Source of the DNA: Cupriavidus pauculus
GTDB taxonomy: Bacteria > Pseudomonadota > Gammaproteobacteria > Burkholderiales > Burkholderiaceae
DNA: 64,000 nucleotides
Direction: 5' to 3'
Assembly (NCBI RefSeq): GCF_003854935.1
Contig: NZ_CP033970.1
Coordinates: 1,488,001-1,552,000 of the forward strand
Shown here: positions 39,476-48,088 of the stretch, piece after piece
How positions within the stretch are numbered: the stretch's first letter is position 1
Layout of the letters: the number at the start of each line of letters is the position of its first letter
Made by a program: the position numbers and the translations under genes
Notes under the pieces: generated by a model
What the model was told of the DNA's origin: nothing
What the model saw: only the letters and a program-made list of their open reading frames with translations
Database searches by the model: none

Positions 39476-41799
39476 GGTGCTTCCGCCGCGCAGCGCACGG
39501 GCCCGAGCCTGGGCAGCGGGTCTGCGCTGGCGCGGTAGTGCAGCCGGGCCGTGCACACGCCGGCGTCGGTCTCCGCGCGGAACGTGTTGTCGTCGCCCAG
39601 GGCGCCGAAGAACGCCAGCCCGTCGTAGCCCACCACGGTGCGGCCGCCGCTTTCCAGATGGACGATGGCCGTGCCGGGCGGCAGCGGCGTCTCCTCGCCG
39701 TCGACGAACATCACCTGGGCGCCGCGGAACGATTCGATCCGGAACGTGGCCAGCGCGCCCGACTGCAGCGCCGGCGCGATCGACAGCCGCGTGGAACTGA
39801 GCCGCGTGTTGACGGGCAGCGCCAGCGCGTCGATCTCCACGCGGTTGGCGTCGTACGCCAGCAGGTTGGGCACCAGGATATGGCCCGAGCGGTTAGTGTT
39901 GCCGATCCGGCGGTTCTCCACGAGCACGGGCAGGTCCGCCACGCCGCCCGTCGACACCAGCGCAAAGCTCTGGTCGATGCGCCGCCCGGCCATCACCGTG
40001 CCGTCCATCGCCACCAGCGACCCGCTGGCGCCAAGCTGCGTGCTCACGCGGCCCTGCAGGTCCTGCACCGCGCCGAACACGTCGCCGTAGCGGCCGCGGA
40101 AGTTGGCCTGCGCAAAGCCGCGCCACATGCCCGCGCCTTTCTGGCCGGCCACCTGCCAGCCCCAGCCGCCTTCGTACGGCGTGGCGTGGCTGACCGTGCC
40201 GATCACCGTGGGATTGCCGCTGTCGCGCCCCACCGTGGCCGACGCCGTCGTGTCGCTGTCGATCAGGTAGGTCAGCGTCAGCGACGCGCCGTACGACGAC
40301 CCGGCCGCGAAGTCGCGGTAGGCGCTGGCCGTGAGCGACGTGCGCCGGTTCCACTGTGCCGTCCACGCCAGCGATCCGATGCGCGACGCGCCGTAGACCA
40401 GGTCCGACAGGTTCACGTAGCTGGCCGCGATATTGCCGTTGCGCGCCACGGGCACCGACACGGTCGCCCGGTACAGCGCCCGCGGCATCGGCGCGCCCGA
40501 GCGCGCGGCCAGGTCTTCGTAGTGGCCGAACGCGCGCGTGCCCTGTACGTCGATGCTGAAGCGCGGCGTGCGCCACTGGTAGCCAAGCCCGAGCTGCGCG
40601 CCGCCCGCCGCGCTGGCGCTGGCCGCCACGTTCAGCACGCCGGTCAACGGCAGCTTGAACAGCACGCCAGCGCCGCCAATGCCCACACCGCGCGACGCCT
40701 CGGCGTGCGCTTCCAGCGTGACGCTATCGGTCCAGCCGTAGCGGACGGACCCGTTCGCGGCCGGCGCGCTGTCGTAGCGGAACGAATCCACGCCGTACTG
40801 CGTGCGCAGAAAGCCCACTTCGAGCGCGTAGTCGAACAGGCCCGGCGCCAGCAGCCGCGCATCCACGTAGAGCGGCACCGTGGTGCTGACGTCGCGGCCC
40901 AGCGCGTCGCGCACGACGATGGTGGCCTGGCCGGCACCGCTCAGCGCCGGCGCGTTGTTGATCACGAACGGGCCGCTGGGCACCTGCCCGGAGTACTGGC
41001 GGACGTTGTTGATGTAGAGGTCCACCGCGCCCGGCACGGCCGCCGAGCCCGCCAGCGCGGGCAGGGGATAGGTGATCAGGTCCGGCCTCAGCCCGAAGTT
41101 GCGGCGCAGCTGGAAGCCGCCAAGCCGTACCGGGCGCGACCACGGCAGCGCGCCGGTGATCATGTCACCGATCAGCACCGACTGCATGCCGGTGGGGTCG
41201 GCGTGGGTCCAGCTGGTGTCGAGCCGCACGTAGCGGGTGCTGCGGTCGTACACGGTGGCGACACCGGTGTTGCTGAACACCCCGCCGGGATGAAAGAGGC
41301 GCTGCTCGCTGTACAGCCCGAGCTGCTGGCCCGTGTCGGGCTGGGCGTAGGCGTCGTAGTTCAGCACGAACCCGGTGCCGGGCGTGACCGGTGGCCGCTC
41401 GCGCGCCCGCGTGCCCAGTTGCGCCGGCATGCGCTGGCCGTCGGGCACGGTCAGGTAGACGCGCTGCATCGCGGGGTCATAGCGCCACGTCACGCCGGGC
41501 AGGCGGTCCAGCGCGACCATGCCCTGGGCGTCGGCCAGCGCCGGGTCGGCGCGCAGGCCCAGGTCGAGCAGTTCGTCCACCGGCGTCAGCAGCGTGCCGT
41601 CGCGGTCCGCGAAGCGGGCGACGCTTCCGGTTGATTCGCCGTTGACCATAACCTCCAGGTAGGCGGTGTGTCCGGGTACCTTGTCGATCGTCTGCGCACG
41701 GAGCGGGCTGCTCGCCACGGCGCCGGTCAGCGAGACGGCGATCATGGCAAGCCGCGACAGCGTCGCGCGGCGGGGCGTGGGACGCCGTCGCCATGTCAT
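39472..41799 (-). CDS. Archaic chaperone-usher pathway outer-membrane usher (CsuD-like)
   Basis: 775 aa from ATG 41799. Signal peptide to about 36 residues, N-terminal plug-interacting domain (YLEVMVNGESTGSVARF, GLRADPALADAQG), 24-strand barrel with RNFGLRPDLITYPLPALAGS and VDLYINNVRQYSGQVPSGPF, and a C-terminal domain. The conserved GPFVINN and GAGQATIVVRDALGR are usher hallmarks. It assembles and secretes pilin subunits delivered by the chaperone. Overlaps both neighbours by 4 bp (ATGA), so the operon is translationally coupled. Confidence 0.93.
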   Translation of the reverse strand: MTWRRRPTPRRATLSRLAMIAVSLTGAVASSPLRAQTIDKVPGHTAYLEVMVNGESTGSVARFADRDGTLLTPVDELLDLGLRADPALADAQGMVALDRLPGVTWRYDPAMQRVYLTVPDGQRMPAQLGTRARERPPVTPGTGFVLNYDAYAQPDTGQQLGLYSEQRLFHPGGVFSNTGVATVYDRSTRYVRLDTSWTHADPTGMQSVLIGDMITGALPWSRPVRLGGFQLRRNFGLRPDLITYPLPALAGSAAVPGAVDLYINNVRQYSGQVPSGPFVINNAPALSGAGQATIVVRDALGRDVSTTVPLYVDARLLAPGLFDYALEVGFLRTQYGVDSFRYDSAPAANGSVRYGWTDSVTLEAHAEASRGVGIGGAGVLFKLPLTGVLNVAASASAAGGAQLGLGYQWRTPRFSIDVQGTRAFGHYEDLAARSGAPMPRALYRATVSVPVARNGNIAASYVNLSDLVYGASRIGSLAWTAQWNRRTSLTASAYRDFAAGSSYGASLTLTYLIDSDTTASATVGRDSGNPTVIGTVSHATPYEGGWGWQVAGQKGAGMWRGFAQANFRGRYGDVFGAVQDLQGRVSTQLGASGSLVAMDGTVMAGRRIDQSFALVSTGGVADLPVLVENRRIGNTNRSGHILVPNLLAYDANRVEIDALALPVNTRLSSTRLSIAPALQSGALATFRIESFRGAQVMFVDGEETPLPPGTAIVHLESGGRTVVGYDGLAFFGALGDDNTFRAETDAGVCTARLHYRASADPLPRLGPVRCAAEAP

Positions 41800-42560
41800 G
41801 GGCTCGCTTCGGGTCGGCCGGCGGCCACGGGCAGGCGCTGCGTCTCGCCGTTGACGTCGGCTTCGAGCCGCATCCCGGCAGCCGGCGCGAACGCGGCGGG
41901 CAGGCGCACCTTCCAGACGCGCGTGGCGCCCCGCAGCGCGTAGCCGAGCAGCCCTTCGGTCACCGTGGCGCGGCGGCTGCCGCTGACCAGCGTCACAGCG
42001 CTCAGCCGCGCGTGGCGCACGCCCTCGTTGCGCGCGGCCAGCCGCCATTCGCCGTCGTCGCGCCAGAGCGCCACGGCCAGGCGCGGCACGGGGCCATCGG
42101 GCGGCGTGCCGGCGAACACCGGCACCGAATAGCGTAGCTGCACGCGCACGCCGCTCTGGTCGGCCGGGGCGTCGCGCTGCGGCAGCTCGTCGATCAGCAG
42201 CCGGTACGACTGCTCGGCCGTGGCGGGCGTCTTGCCGGGCCGCACCACGCGGATCATCTGCTCGCCATTGCCGCCAATGCGCACGATGGGCGGGCTGGCC
42301 AGTACGTCGTCGGCGGGTGTCAGCACGTCGTCGCCGTCGGCCTGCGTCCAGCGGAACACGCGCACCTGGGCGTGGATGGGCGCGCCCGCGGCGTTGCGCA
42401 GCGTCAGCGCGGCAGCGCCCGGGCCGGCCGGCAGGTCCACCCGGACCGGCGAGATCTGCAGCGAGGTGGCATGCACCGGCAGGCAAAAGCCCGGCACGGC
42501 CAGCGCCAGCGCGGGCCAGGACCAGGATGCCGGCCGCCACGCGGGGGCGGCAATCGGCAT
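41796..42560 (-). CDS. PapD-like periplasmic pilus chaperone (CsuC-like)
   Basis: 254 aa. Signal peptide ending VHA, then SLQISPVRVDLPAGPGAAAL, ALTLRNAAGAPIHAQVRVFR (G1 edge strand), and SYRLLIDELPQRDAPADQSG, typical of FimC/PapD-family chaperones in the archaic branch. It donates a strand to pilin subunits and carries them to the usher. Its ATG overlaps the pilin stop by one base (TGATG) and its end overlaps the usher start by four. Confidence 0.92.
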   Translation of the reverse strand: MPIAAPAWRPASWSWPALALAVPGFCLPVHATSLQISPVRVDLPAGPGAAALTLRNAAGAPIHAQVRVFRWTQADGDDVLTPADDVLASPPIVRIGGNGEQMIRVVRPGKTPATAEQSYRLLIDELPQRDAPADQSGVRVQLRYSVPVFAGTPPDGPVPRLAVALWRDDGEWRLAARNEGVRHARLSAVTLVSGSRRATVTEGLLGYALRGATRVWKVRLPAAFAPAAGMRLEADVNGETQRLPVAAGRPEASP

Positions 42561-43054
42561 CAGAAGTTGACGGTGGCGGTGACGGTGGTGGTGTAGGTGC
42601 CCGCGGCCGGCGTGGATTGCGGCGGCACGCGGCCGTACATCGTGATGGCCTGCGCGGCGCCGTTGCCGGTGCCGCCCACGGTATCGGTGCCGGGCGTGTT
42701 GCCCCAGATCTGCGTGCGGCTGCTGTCGCGGTAGATCTGGTATTGCACGGTCGCGGCGCCGGTGCCGGCCATCAGCCGGTTGGCGATGCTGCTGCCTGCG
42801 GCGGTGCCGCCGTCAAGCCCCACCTGGTACGGCGCACTGTTGCTGCACGTGACCGACAGCGACGAGGTCTGGTCGACATTGGCGGCCAGCACGCCCTGCG
42901 AGCCGAAATCGAGGTCGCTGGCGGTAATCGTGCAGTCGGCGGTCAGCGTCAGCCGGACCGCGAACGTGGTGGTCTTGGTGGCCGCGCCCAGCCAGACCGG
43001 CAGGGCCGCGAGGGTGGCGAACACTGCGACGCGAAAGTGGCAAGACGGCGTCAT
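42560..43054 (-). CDS. SCPU-domain major pilin subunit (CsuA/B-like)
   Basis: 164 aa from ATG 43054; signal peptide to about residue 26 (ALPVWLGAAT). One SCPU domain: TADCTITASDLDFGSQGVLA, SVTCSNSAPYQVGLDGG, and the end TMYGRVPPQSTPAAGTYTTTVTA. It lacks its own complementary strand and so should polymerise by donor-strand exchange with the chaperone's help. First gene of the operon; promoter in 43055-43432. Confidence 0.88.
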   Translation of the reverse strand: MTPSCHFRVAVFATLAALPVWLGAATKTTTFAVRLTLTADCTITASDLDFGSQGVLAANVDQTSSLSVTCSNSAPYQVGLDGGTAAGSSIANRLMAGTGAATVQYQIYRDSSRTQIWGNTPGTDTVGGTGNGAAQAITMYGRVPPQSTPAAGTYTTTVTATVNF

Positions 43055-43270
43055 GGGCTTCTCCGTGGCAACCGACGCCCCGATCTTAGCGATGGCGCCG
43101 TCACCCGGCATCCGCTTTTACGATGTTCAGCAATGCTTAACGCGCAGAGTCGGAGACATTAGCGACATTGAATACAGTACAACCGCCGGAAACCGTTGTC
43201 AGGACTGGGTTTCAGGCTGCCTGATGCAGTCTTGCGCGGGCCGCCGCACGTGGCGTCGGCGGCGCAACGG

Positions 43271-43283
43271 ATGTTTGAAACAT
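43271..43283. promoter_or_regulatory. Palindrome in the pilus/BON intergenic region
   Basis: ATGTTT-G-AAACAT is a perfect 6-bp inverted repeat between the divergent pilus operon and BON gene. A TATAAT at 43332-43337, reading toward the BON gene, is the only other recognisable element in 43055-43432. Regulator unknown. Confidence 0.35.
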
Positions 43284-43432
43284 CGACGCCGCGCCGATGG
43301 CCGGGCGCGCAGACATCGCCGGCCCCCTTCCTATAATGGCTCTGTGGTGCGGCGCCATGCCGCCCCCACGCGCGCTTGCAGGCAGGGGCGCGCTTCCCAG
43401 CCATCTCCACGTCAACGGGGGAGACACACATC

Positions 43433-44164
43433 ATGCTGAGTAGCGAAGCGGTGCTGACGCAGGCGCGAGCCGCGCTGGCGCATGTGCCATACCAGGGCCA
43501 CCAGATCCATCCCACCATCCACCTGCGGCTGTCCGACGGCGCCCTGATCCTTGAGGGCGAGGTGCCCGACGTCATGGACAAGGCCCGCGCCGTGGCCCGG
43601 CTGCGCCGGGTGGACGGCGTATCGACCGTGATCGACCATCTGCGCATTGCGCACGCCGGGCCCGTGGTGGGCGACGGCGACCTGCGCGCGGCCGTCTGCG
43701 AGCGGCTGGCCAATGCGATCGACTTCCGCAACTGCAAGCTCTGCGCGAAGGTCAAGGGGCAGCCCGAGCCGGTGCGCGAGGCCGTGGGCGAGCGCAGCGG
43801 CTGGATCGAGGTGGCCGTCCACGACGGCGCGGTGATGCTGAGCGGGCATGTCATCAGCCTGTCCCACATGCGGCTGGCCGGTGTGCTGGCATGGTGGACG
43901 CGCGGTTGCCGCAACGTGGTCAACGACATCGTGGTGGCGCCGGCAGAGGCCGACAGCGACGAGGAACTGAGCGAGGCGCTGCAACTGGTGCTGGAAACCG
44001 ACCCGTTCGTCGATGCATCGCGGCTACGGGTGCGCACGGCCGGGCGGGTGGTGACGCTCGACGGCTACGCATCGAGCGAGGGCGCGCGCCGCCAGGTGGA
44101 ACGCGACGCCTGGTACGTGCATGGCGTGGAGGAGGTGGTCAACCACATCACGCTCAGCAGCTAG
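43433..44164 (+). CDS. Triple BON-domain protein
   Basis: 243 aa from ATG 43433 (GGGGGAGA upstream). Three BON domains in tandem: residues about 15-70 (HLRLSDGALILEGEVPDVMD), about 110-165 (WIEVAVHDGAVMLSGHVISL) and about 180-240 (LRVRTAGRVVTLDGYASSEG). The second carries two Cys (NCKLCAK). No signal peptide is seen. BON domains bind lipids or ligands and occur in stress proteins such as OsmY and Kbp; this layout without a LysM or CBS partner is uncharacterised. Confidence 0.85.
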   Translation: MLSSEAVLTQARAALAHVPYQGHQIHPTIHLRLSDGALILEGEVPDVMDKARAVARLRRVDGVSTVIDHLRIAHAGPVVGDGDLRAAVCERLANAIDFRNCKLCAKVKGQPEPVREAVGERSGWIEVAVHDGAVMLSGHVISLSHMRLAGVLAWWTRGCRNVVNDIVVAPAEADSDEELSEALQLVLETDPFVDASRLRVRTAGRVVTLDGYASSEGARRQVERDAWYVHGVEEVVNHITLSS

Positions 44165-44271
44165 CGTCCGGGCCGGCAACGCCCCGCGCGCGTGGACGCG
44201 CGGGCTTCCCTGCAAGATGCCGCAAGCGGTACATTGGAGCCTCCTATCCCACACCAACAACAGGAGACACC

Positions 44272-45525
44272 ATGCCGCTTTCCCTTCGCCACCTTGCCAT
44301 CGCCGCTGCTGCCGCCGTGGCGTGCCACGGGGCCCTTGCCGCGCAGGCCGACCCGGCGCTGCTGGACGCCGCGCGCGCCGCGCAGCCGGCCGTCGTGCAG
44401 TCGCTCAAAGACATGGTGTCGATCGAATCGGGCAGCGCCAACATTGCCGGGCTGACGCGCATGGCCGACTACGTGACGCAGCGGCTGCAGGCGGCGGGCG
44501 CCAAGGTGGAGCGGCTGCCGATGACGACCAGCGCCGCGCCGATGGTCAAGGCCACGCTGACGGGCGCCGGCAAGCGCCGGATCATGCTGATCGGCCATAT
44601 GGACACGGTGTACCCGGCCGGCATCCTGGCCACGCAGCCGATCCGCGAGGATGGCAACCGGCTCTACGGGCCCGGCATCGCCGACGACAAGGGCGGGCTG
44701 GCCGTGATCCTGCACGCGTTGGACATCCTCAAGGCGCAGGGCTGGAAGGACTACGCGCAGATCACCGTGCTGCTGAACCCGGACGAGGAAATCGGCTCGC
44801 AGGGATCGGGCGAGACCATCGCCACGCTGGCCGCCCAGCATGACGTGGTGCTGTCGTGCGAACCCAACGTGGCCAAGTCGGTGGCGAAGTCCGAATCGCT
44901 GCTGCTGGCCGCCGCCGGCACGGCCACGGCGACGATGCAGGTCAAGGGCCGCGCATCGCACGCGGGCGCCGCGCCGGAGCTGGGCCGCAACGCGCTGCTG
45001 GAGCTGGCCTACCAGATGCAGCAGACGCGCGACACGGCGCGCCAGATTCCCGGTGCGCAACTGAACTGGACGCAGGCGCGCACCACGGGACCGCTGAACC
45101 AGATTCCCGAATCGGCCAGCGCCACCGGCGACGTGCGCGTGACCGTGGGCGGCGCCGCGCAGAAGCTGCAGGCCGCGCTGCAGGAAAAGGTGGCCGCCGG
45201 CCATCTGATCCCCGATACGCAGACCACGGTGGCGATGGAGGAGGGGCGTCCCGCCTACGTGGCCGACGCGCGTTCCAGGCAACTGGCCGCCCGCGCGCAG
45301 CAGATCTACGCCGAACTGGACGGCCGCCAGCTCATCCTGATCCCGGGCACGGGCGGCGGCACCGACGCGGGCTTTGCGGGCCGCTCGGGCAAGGCGGTGG
45401 TGCTGGAAAGCTTCGGGCTGTCAGGCTTCGGCTACCACGCACGCGACGAATACGTGGAACTGGACTCGATCGTGCCGCGGCTCTACCTGATGACGCGGAT
45501 GCTGCAGGAGATCGGGAAGGAATAG
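44272..45525 (+). CDS. Exported M20 metallopeptidase (glutamate carboxypeptidase-like)
   Basis: 417 aa. ATG 44272 has AGGAGACACC upstream. Signal peptide to about residue 24 (AAAAAVACHGALAAQ). Motifs: IMLIGHMDTVYPAGIL with metal His/Asp, YGPGIADDKGGLAVIL with bridging Asp, LLNPDEEIGSQGSGE with catalytic Glu, and GRASHAGAAPELGRN. This is the layout of carboxypeptidase G2-type enzymes that remove C-terminal Glu from folates or peptides in the periplasm. Substrate not certain. The 3' end is followed by repeat copy D. Confidence 0.9.
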   Translation: MPLSLRHLAIAAAAAVACHGALAAQADPALLDAARAAQPAVVQSLKDMVSIESGSANIAGLTRMADYVTQRLQAAGAKVERLPMTTSAAPMVKATLTGAGKRRIMLIGHMDTVYPAGILATQPIREDGNRLYGPGIADDKGGLAVILHALDILKAQGWKDYAQITVLLNPDEEIGSQGSGETIATLAAQHDVVLSCEPNVAKSVAKSESLLLAAAGTATATMQVKGRASHAGAAPELGRNALLELAYQMQQTRDTARQIPGAQLNWTQARTTGPLNQIPESASATGDVRVTVGGAAQKLQAALQEKVAAGHLIPDTQTTVAMEEGRPAYVADARSRQLAARAQQIYAELDGRQLILIPGTGGGTDAGFAGRSGKAVVLESFGLSGFGYHARDEYVELDSIVPRLYLMTRMLQEIGKE

Positions 45526-45551
45526 GGGAACAGGCTGCGGGAAGGGGGTTG

Positions 45552-45677
45552 CTCCCCTCTCCCGCGCGGCGGGAGAGGGGCCGGGGGTGAGGGCCAGCGC
45601 ATCCAAAGAGACAGGTCGCGGATGGAAACGCCATGCCCGCATCCACGACTCCTCGCCCGCGCGGCGGGAGAGGGGAG
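45552..45677. repeat. Intergenic inverted-repeat element, copy D (diverged)
   Basis: 126 bp with the same ends (CTCCCCTCTCCC, GGGAGAGGGGAG) but a centre that has diverged; only a GACAGGTCGC word recalls copies B and C. It lies between the convergent M20 and LysR genes. Confidence 0.75.
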
Positions 45678-45689
45678 CCACCCGTGAAC

Positions 45690-46616
45690 CTACGCCGCCA
45701 ACTGCTGCGGCGCCGCGCCGAAGTGCGGGTGCCGCGAGAAGATCTCGGCGGCCCAGTTCACGAATACCCGCACCTTGGCCGACAGGTGGCGGTTCTGCGG
45801 ATACATCGCCGAGATCGGCAGTTCGTCGGTCTGCCAGTCGGCCATGACTTCCACGAGCCGGCCGCTGTGGATGTACGGCTCCGCCATCGCCCGCGAGATG
45901 CGCGCGATGCCGTGGCCTTCCACCGCGCAGCCCAGGTAGACGTCGGCGTCGTTGGTCGAGATGACCGAGGGCAGCAGCACCTCGGTGCGCTCGCCGCCGC
46001 GCGCCAGCGTCCAGGGCGTCTCGCGTCCGGTGCGGTTCGACAGGAAGTTTACGGCCTTGTGCTGGGCCAACTCCGTCAGGTCGCGCGGCGTGCCGAAGCG
46101 GCGCAGGTAGATTGGCGACGCATAGAACGCCAGCTTTACCTGGCCGATGCGGCGCGCCACCATGGCCTCGTCCAGCGTCCCGACGCGCAGCACCACGTCC
46201 ACGCCTTCCTTGAGCAGGTCGATGGGCTTGCCGTTGATGGTCAGCTCCAGCTTCAGCTCCGGGTAGGCGTTGAAGAAGTCGTGCAGTTGAGGCATCAATA
46301 CCATCTGCGCCAGCCCGCTCGTGGTGTCCACGGCCAGCGTGCCGCGCGGGGAGTTGTTGTGGCGCGTCAGCGACTGTTCGGCTTCCTCCACGTCGGCCAG
46401 GATGCGGACGCAGCGTTCGTAGTAGGCGGCGCCGTCGGTGGTCACGCTGATGCGGCGCGTGGTCCGGTGCAGCAGCTTGACGCCCAGGTGGGTTTCCAGG
46501 TTTTGTATGAGCCGGGTGAGCGTGGCCTTGGGCAGGTCCAGAGACTCCGCCGCGCGCGCAAAGCTGCCGACATCCACCACCCGAGTGAATGCCTGCATTG
46601 AGACAAGACGATCCAT
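45690..46616 (-). CDS. LysR-type regulator of the RND efflux operon (CeoR/BpeT-like)
   Basis: 308 aa from ATG 46616 (MDRLVSMQAF). HTH: SFARAAESLDLPKATLTRLI, then HLGVKLLHRTTRRISVTTDG. Divergent from llpE, with a 371-bp gap. In Burkholderia, CeoR and BpeT are LysR activators next to LlpE-CeoAB-OpcM and BpeEF-OprC, and CeoR responds to salicylate; the identical order here suggests the same role. Sequence closeness to those proteins cannot be measured here. Confidence 0.8.
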   Translation of the reverse strand: MDRLVSMQAFTRVVDVGSFARAAESLDLPKATLTRLIQNLETHLGVKLLHRTTRRISVTTDGAAYYERCVRILADVEEAEQSLTRHNNSPRGTLAVDTTSGLAQMVLMPQLHDFFNAYPELKLELTINGKPIDLLKEGVDVVLRVGTLDEAMVARRIGQVKLAFYASPIYLRRFGTPRDLTELAQHKAVNFLSNRTGRETPWTLARGGERTEVLLPSVISTNDADVYLGCAVEGHGIARISRAMAEPYIHSGRLVEVMADWQTDELPISAMYPQNRHLSAKVRVFVNWAAEIFSRHPHFGAAPQQLAA

Positions 46617-46987
46617 GATGTTGCTTTCGAAAGGAGTAAGACCGAGGCTACGTTCCGAAGGATGTCTGGCGGGATCGGGTCCGCTGCATGTCAAGTGCGC
46701 GGCCTGGATTTGCTGCCGGCGGTCCGCCAGTGGCGGCCGGAGCGGGGACGGGTGGAGGGTTGGGGCGCCGGCGTTTGCGCTGTTTCCCCAAGTGCGCAGA
46801 TGCCGAAGGACCGGAGTGAATCACATTTCCACTATCCATTTCAAGCCATGTGGGATCACTTCGACGATTATTCCAACGCAGAAACAGTGCATTGGCAATA
46901 GCTCGCTTTATCCCGTTGTTGTCAATCACCATAATTCGCTGCATCGCAATACAGCATCGACGGCCATTGCCGGTCGCCCGGACAACC
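46617..46987. promoter_or_regulatory. Divergent lysR/llpE regulatory region
   Basis: 371 bp without a gene. Candidate elements: palindrome ATTG-G-CAAT (46891-46899), and a nod-box-like ATCA-N6-CGAT (46855-46868), one base off the MexT spacing. Neither is decisive. The AT-rich 46880-46950 stretch is the likely promoter zone for llpE. Confidence 0.35.
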
Positions 46988-47860
46988 ATGACCAAGACCA
47001 CGACTCCCCGTAGTTCCGCCGTACAACCGGCCGCAGAACAGGGCGAGGCCATCGTGATCCAGCACGTGGTGTCCAGCGGCGAGCGGGAGATCAAGGTCTG
47101 CGTCTGTTACCCCGCAGGTTATTGGCCCGTGAGCGCCGGTGCGCCATTGTTGCCATGGATGATCTACCTGCACGCGGGTGGCTTCGTCGACGGCGGCGTG
47201 GAAGCCGCGAAGGAACTGGTGCGGGATCTGGCGGAGTCGGTCCCGGCCGTGGTGGTGACGCCCGACTATTCGCTGGCGCCCGAAAACCCGTTCCCGGCGG
47301 CCCCCGAAGACGCGGTCAGTACTGTGGCGTGGGTGCTCAAGCAGGCGCGCAAGCTCAAGGTCGACAAGCTGCGCTTTGCGCTGGTCGGCGAGGAAGCCGG
47401 CGGCAACCTGGCGATCGCCACGGCGCAGATGCTGCGCGACCGCGGCCTGCCGCAGCCGGCTGGCCAGTGGCTGATCCGGCCCGTGACCGACCCGTGCCTG
47501 CAGCACGCGTCCGGCGGGCAGGTGCCGATGGAAATGCTGCGCAAGCTGGCCTGCAACTATCGCGACTACCTGCCCACGCCGGCAGCCACGGTGCACCCGT
47601 ACGCGGCGCCGGCGCTGGCGTCGCGGCTGGCGGGGCTGCCGCCCACGCTGGTGCAGGTGGCAGAGCAGGATGCGCTGCGCGCCGAGGGCGAAGCCTTCGC
47701 CGCCAAGCTTGCCAAGGCCGGCATTCCGGCCAAGGCGTTGATCATGCCCGGCGCCTGTGGCGACGGGGTGGAACAGTCCCATGAGATGTGTCAGGCATGG
47801 GTCAAAGAAGGTGCGCGGTTCCTGCGCGAAAGTTTCGCGAAGGCCGACGACGCCTCGTAA
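46988..47860 (+). CDS. llpE: LlpE-like alpha/beta hydrolase with degenerate active site
   Basis: 290 aa from ATG 46988. HSL/esterase-type fold: YLHAGGF (62-66, oxyanion loop), TPDYSLAPENPFPAAPEDA, and the nucleophile elbow at 134-140, which reads GEEAGGN where the family has GDSAGGN, so the catalytic Ser is Glu136. The usual C-terminal HGF is also missing (ACGDGVEQSHEM). It is therefore probably not an esterase but a binding or regulatory protein. Position between lysR and the adaptor gene matches llpE of Burkholderia efflux operons. Confidence 0.82.
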   Translation: MTKTTTPRSSAVQPAAEQGEAIVIQHVVSSGEREIKVCVCYPAGYWPVSAGAPLLPWMIYLHAGGFVDGGVEAAKELVRDLAESVPAVVVTPDYSLAPENPFPAAPEDAVSTVAWVLKQARKLKVDKLRFALVGEEAGGNLAIATAQMLRDRGLPQPAGQWLIRPVTDPCLQHASGGQVPMEMLRKLACNYRDYLPTPAATVHPYAAPALASRLAGLPPTLVQVAEQDALRAEGEAFAAKLAKAGIPAKALIMPGACGDGVEQSHEMCQAWVKEGARFLRESFAKADDAS

Positions 47861-48088
47861 TCCGGTCCGAACGCCGGCCGGCGCCGTGAAAGCAGTGACG
47901 GTGCCGGATTCTCCCGCCAGCGCCCTTTGAGGCTGGCACCCCTGTAGTGGCTTTGCTTCGCTCGTTCCCGGGCGGAGTACCCCTTGCTGTTCCCGTTTTT
48001 CCGGCCCATCGAGCCGGCGGGAGACGTTCGGCCCGGAGTTTTGCTTTTCCAGTTGAAGAAACCCGACGAAAACACGGAGTGAAGAAAG

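Noticed and set aside
46855-46868. nod-box (MexT-type) ATCA...CGAT upstream of llpE
   Set aside because: Spacing is 6 rather than 5 and the third block is not clear; kept only as a weak candidate in the region entry.
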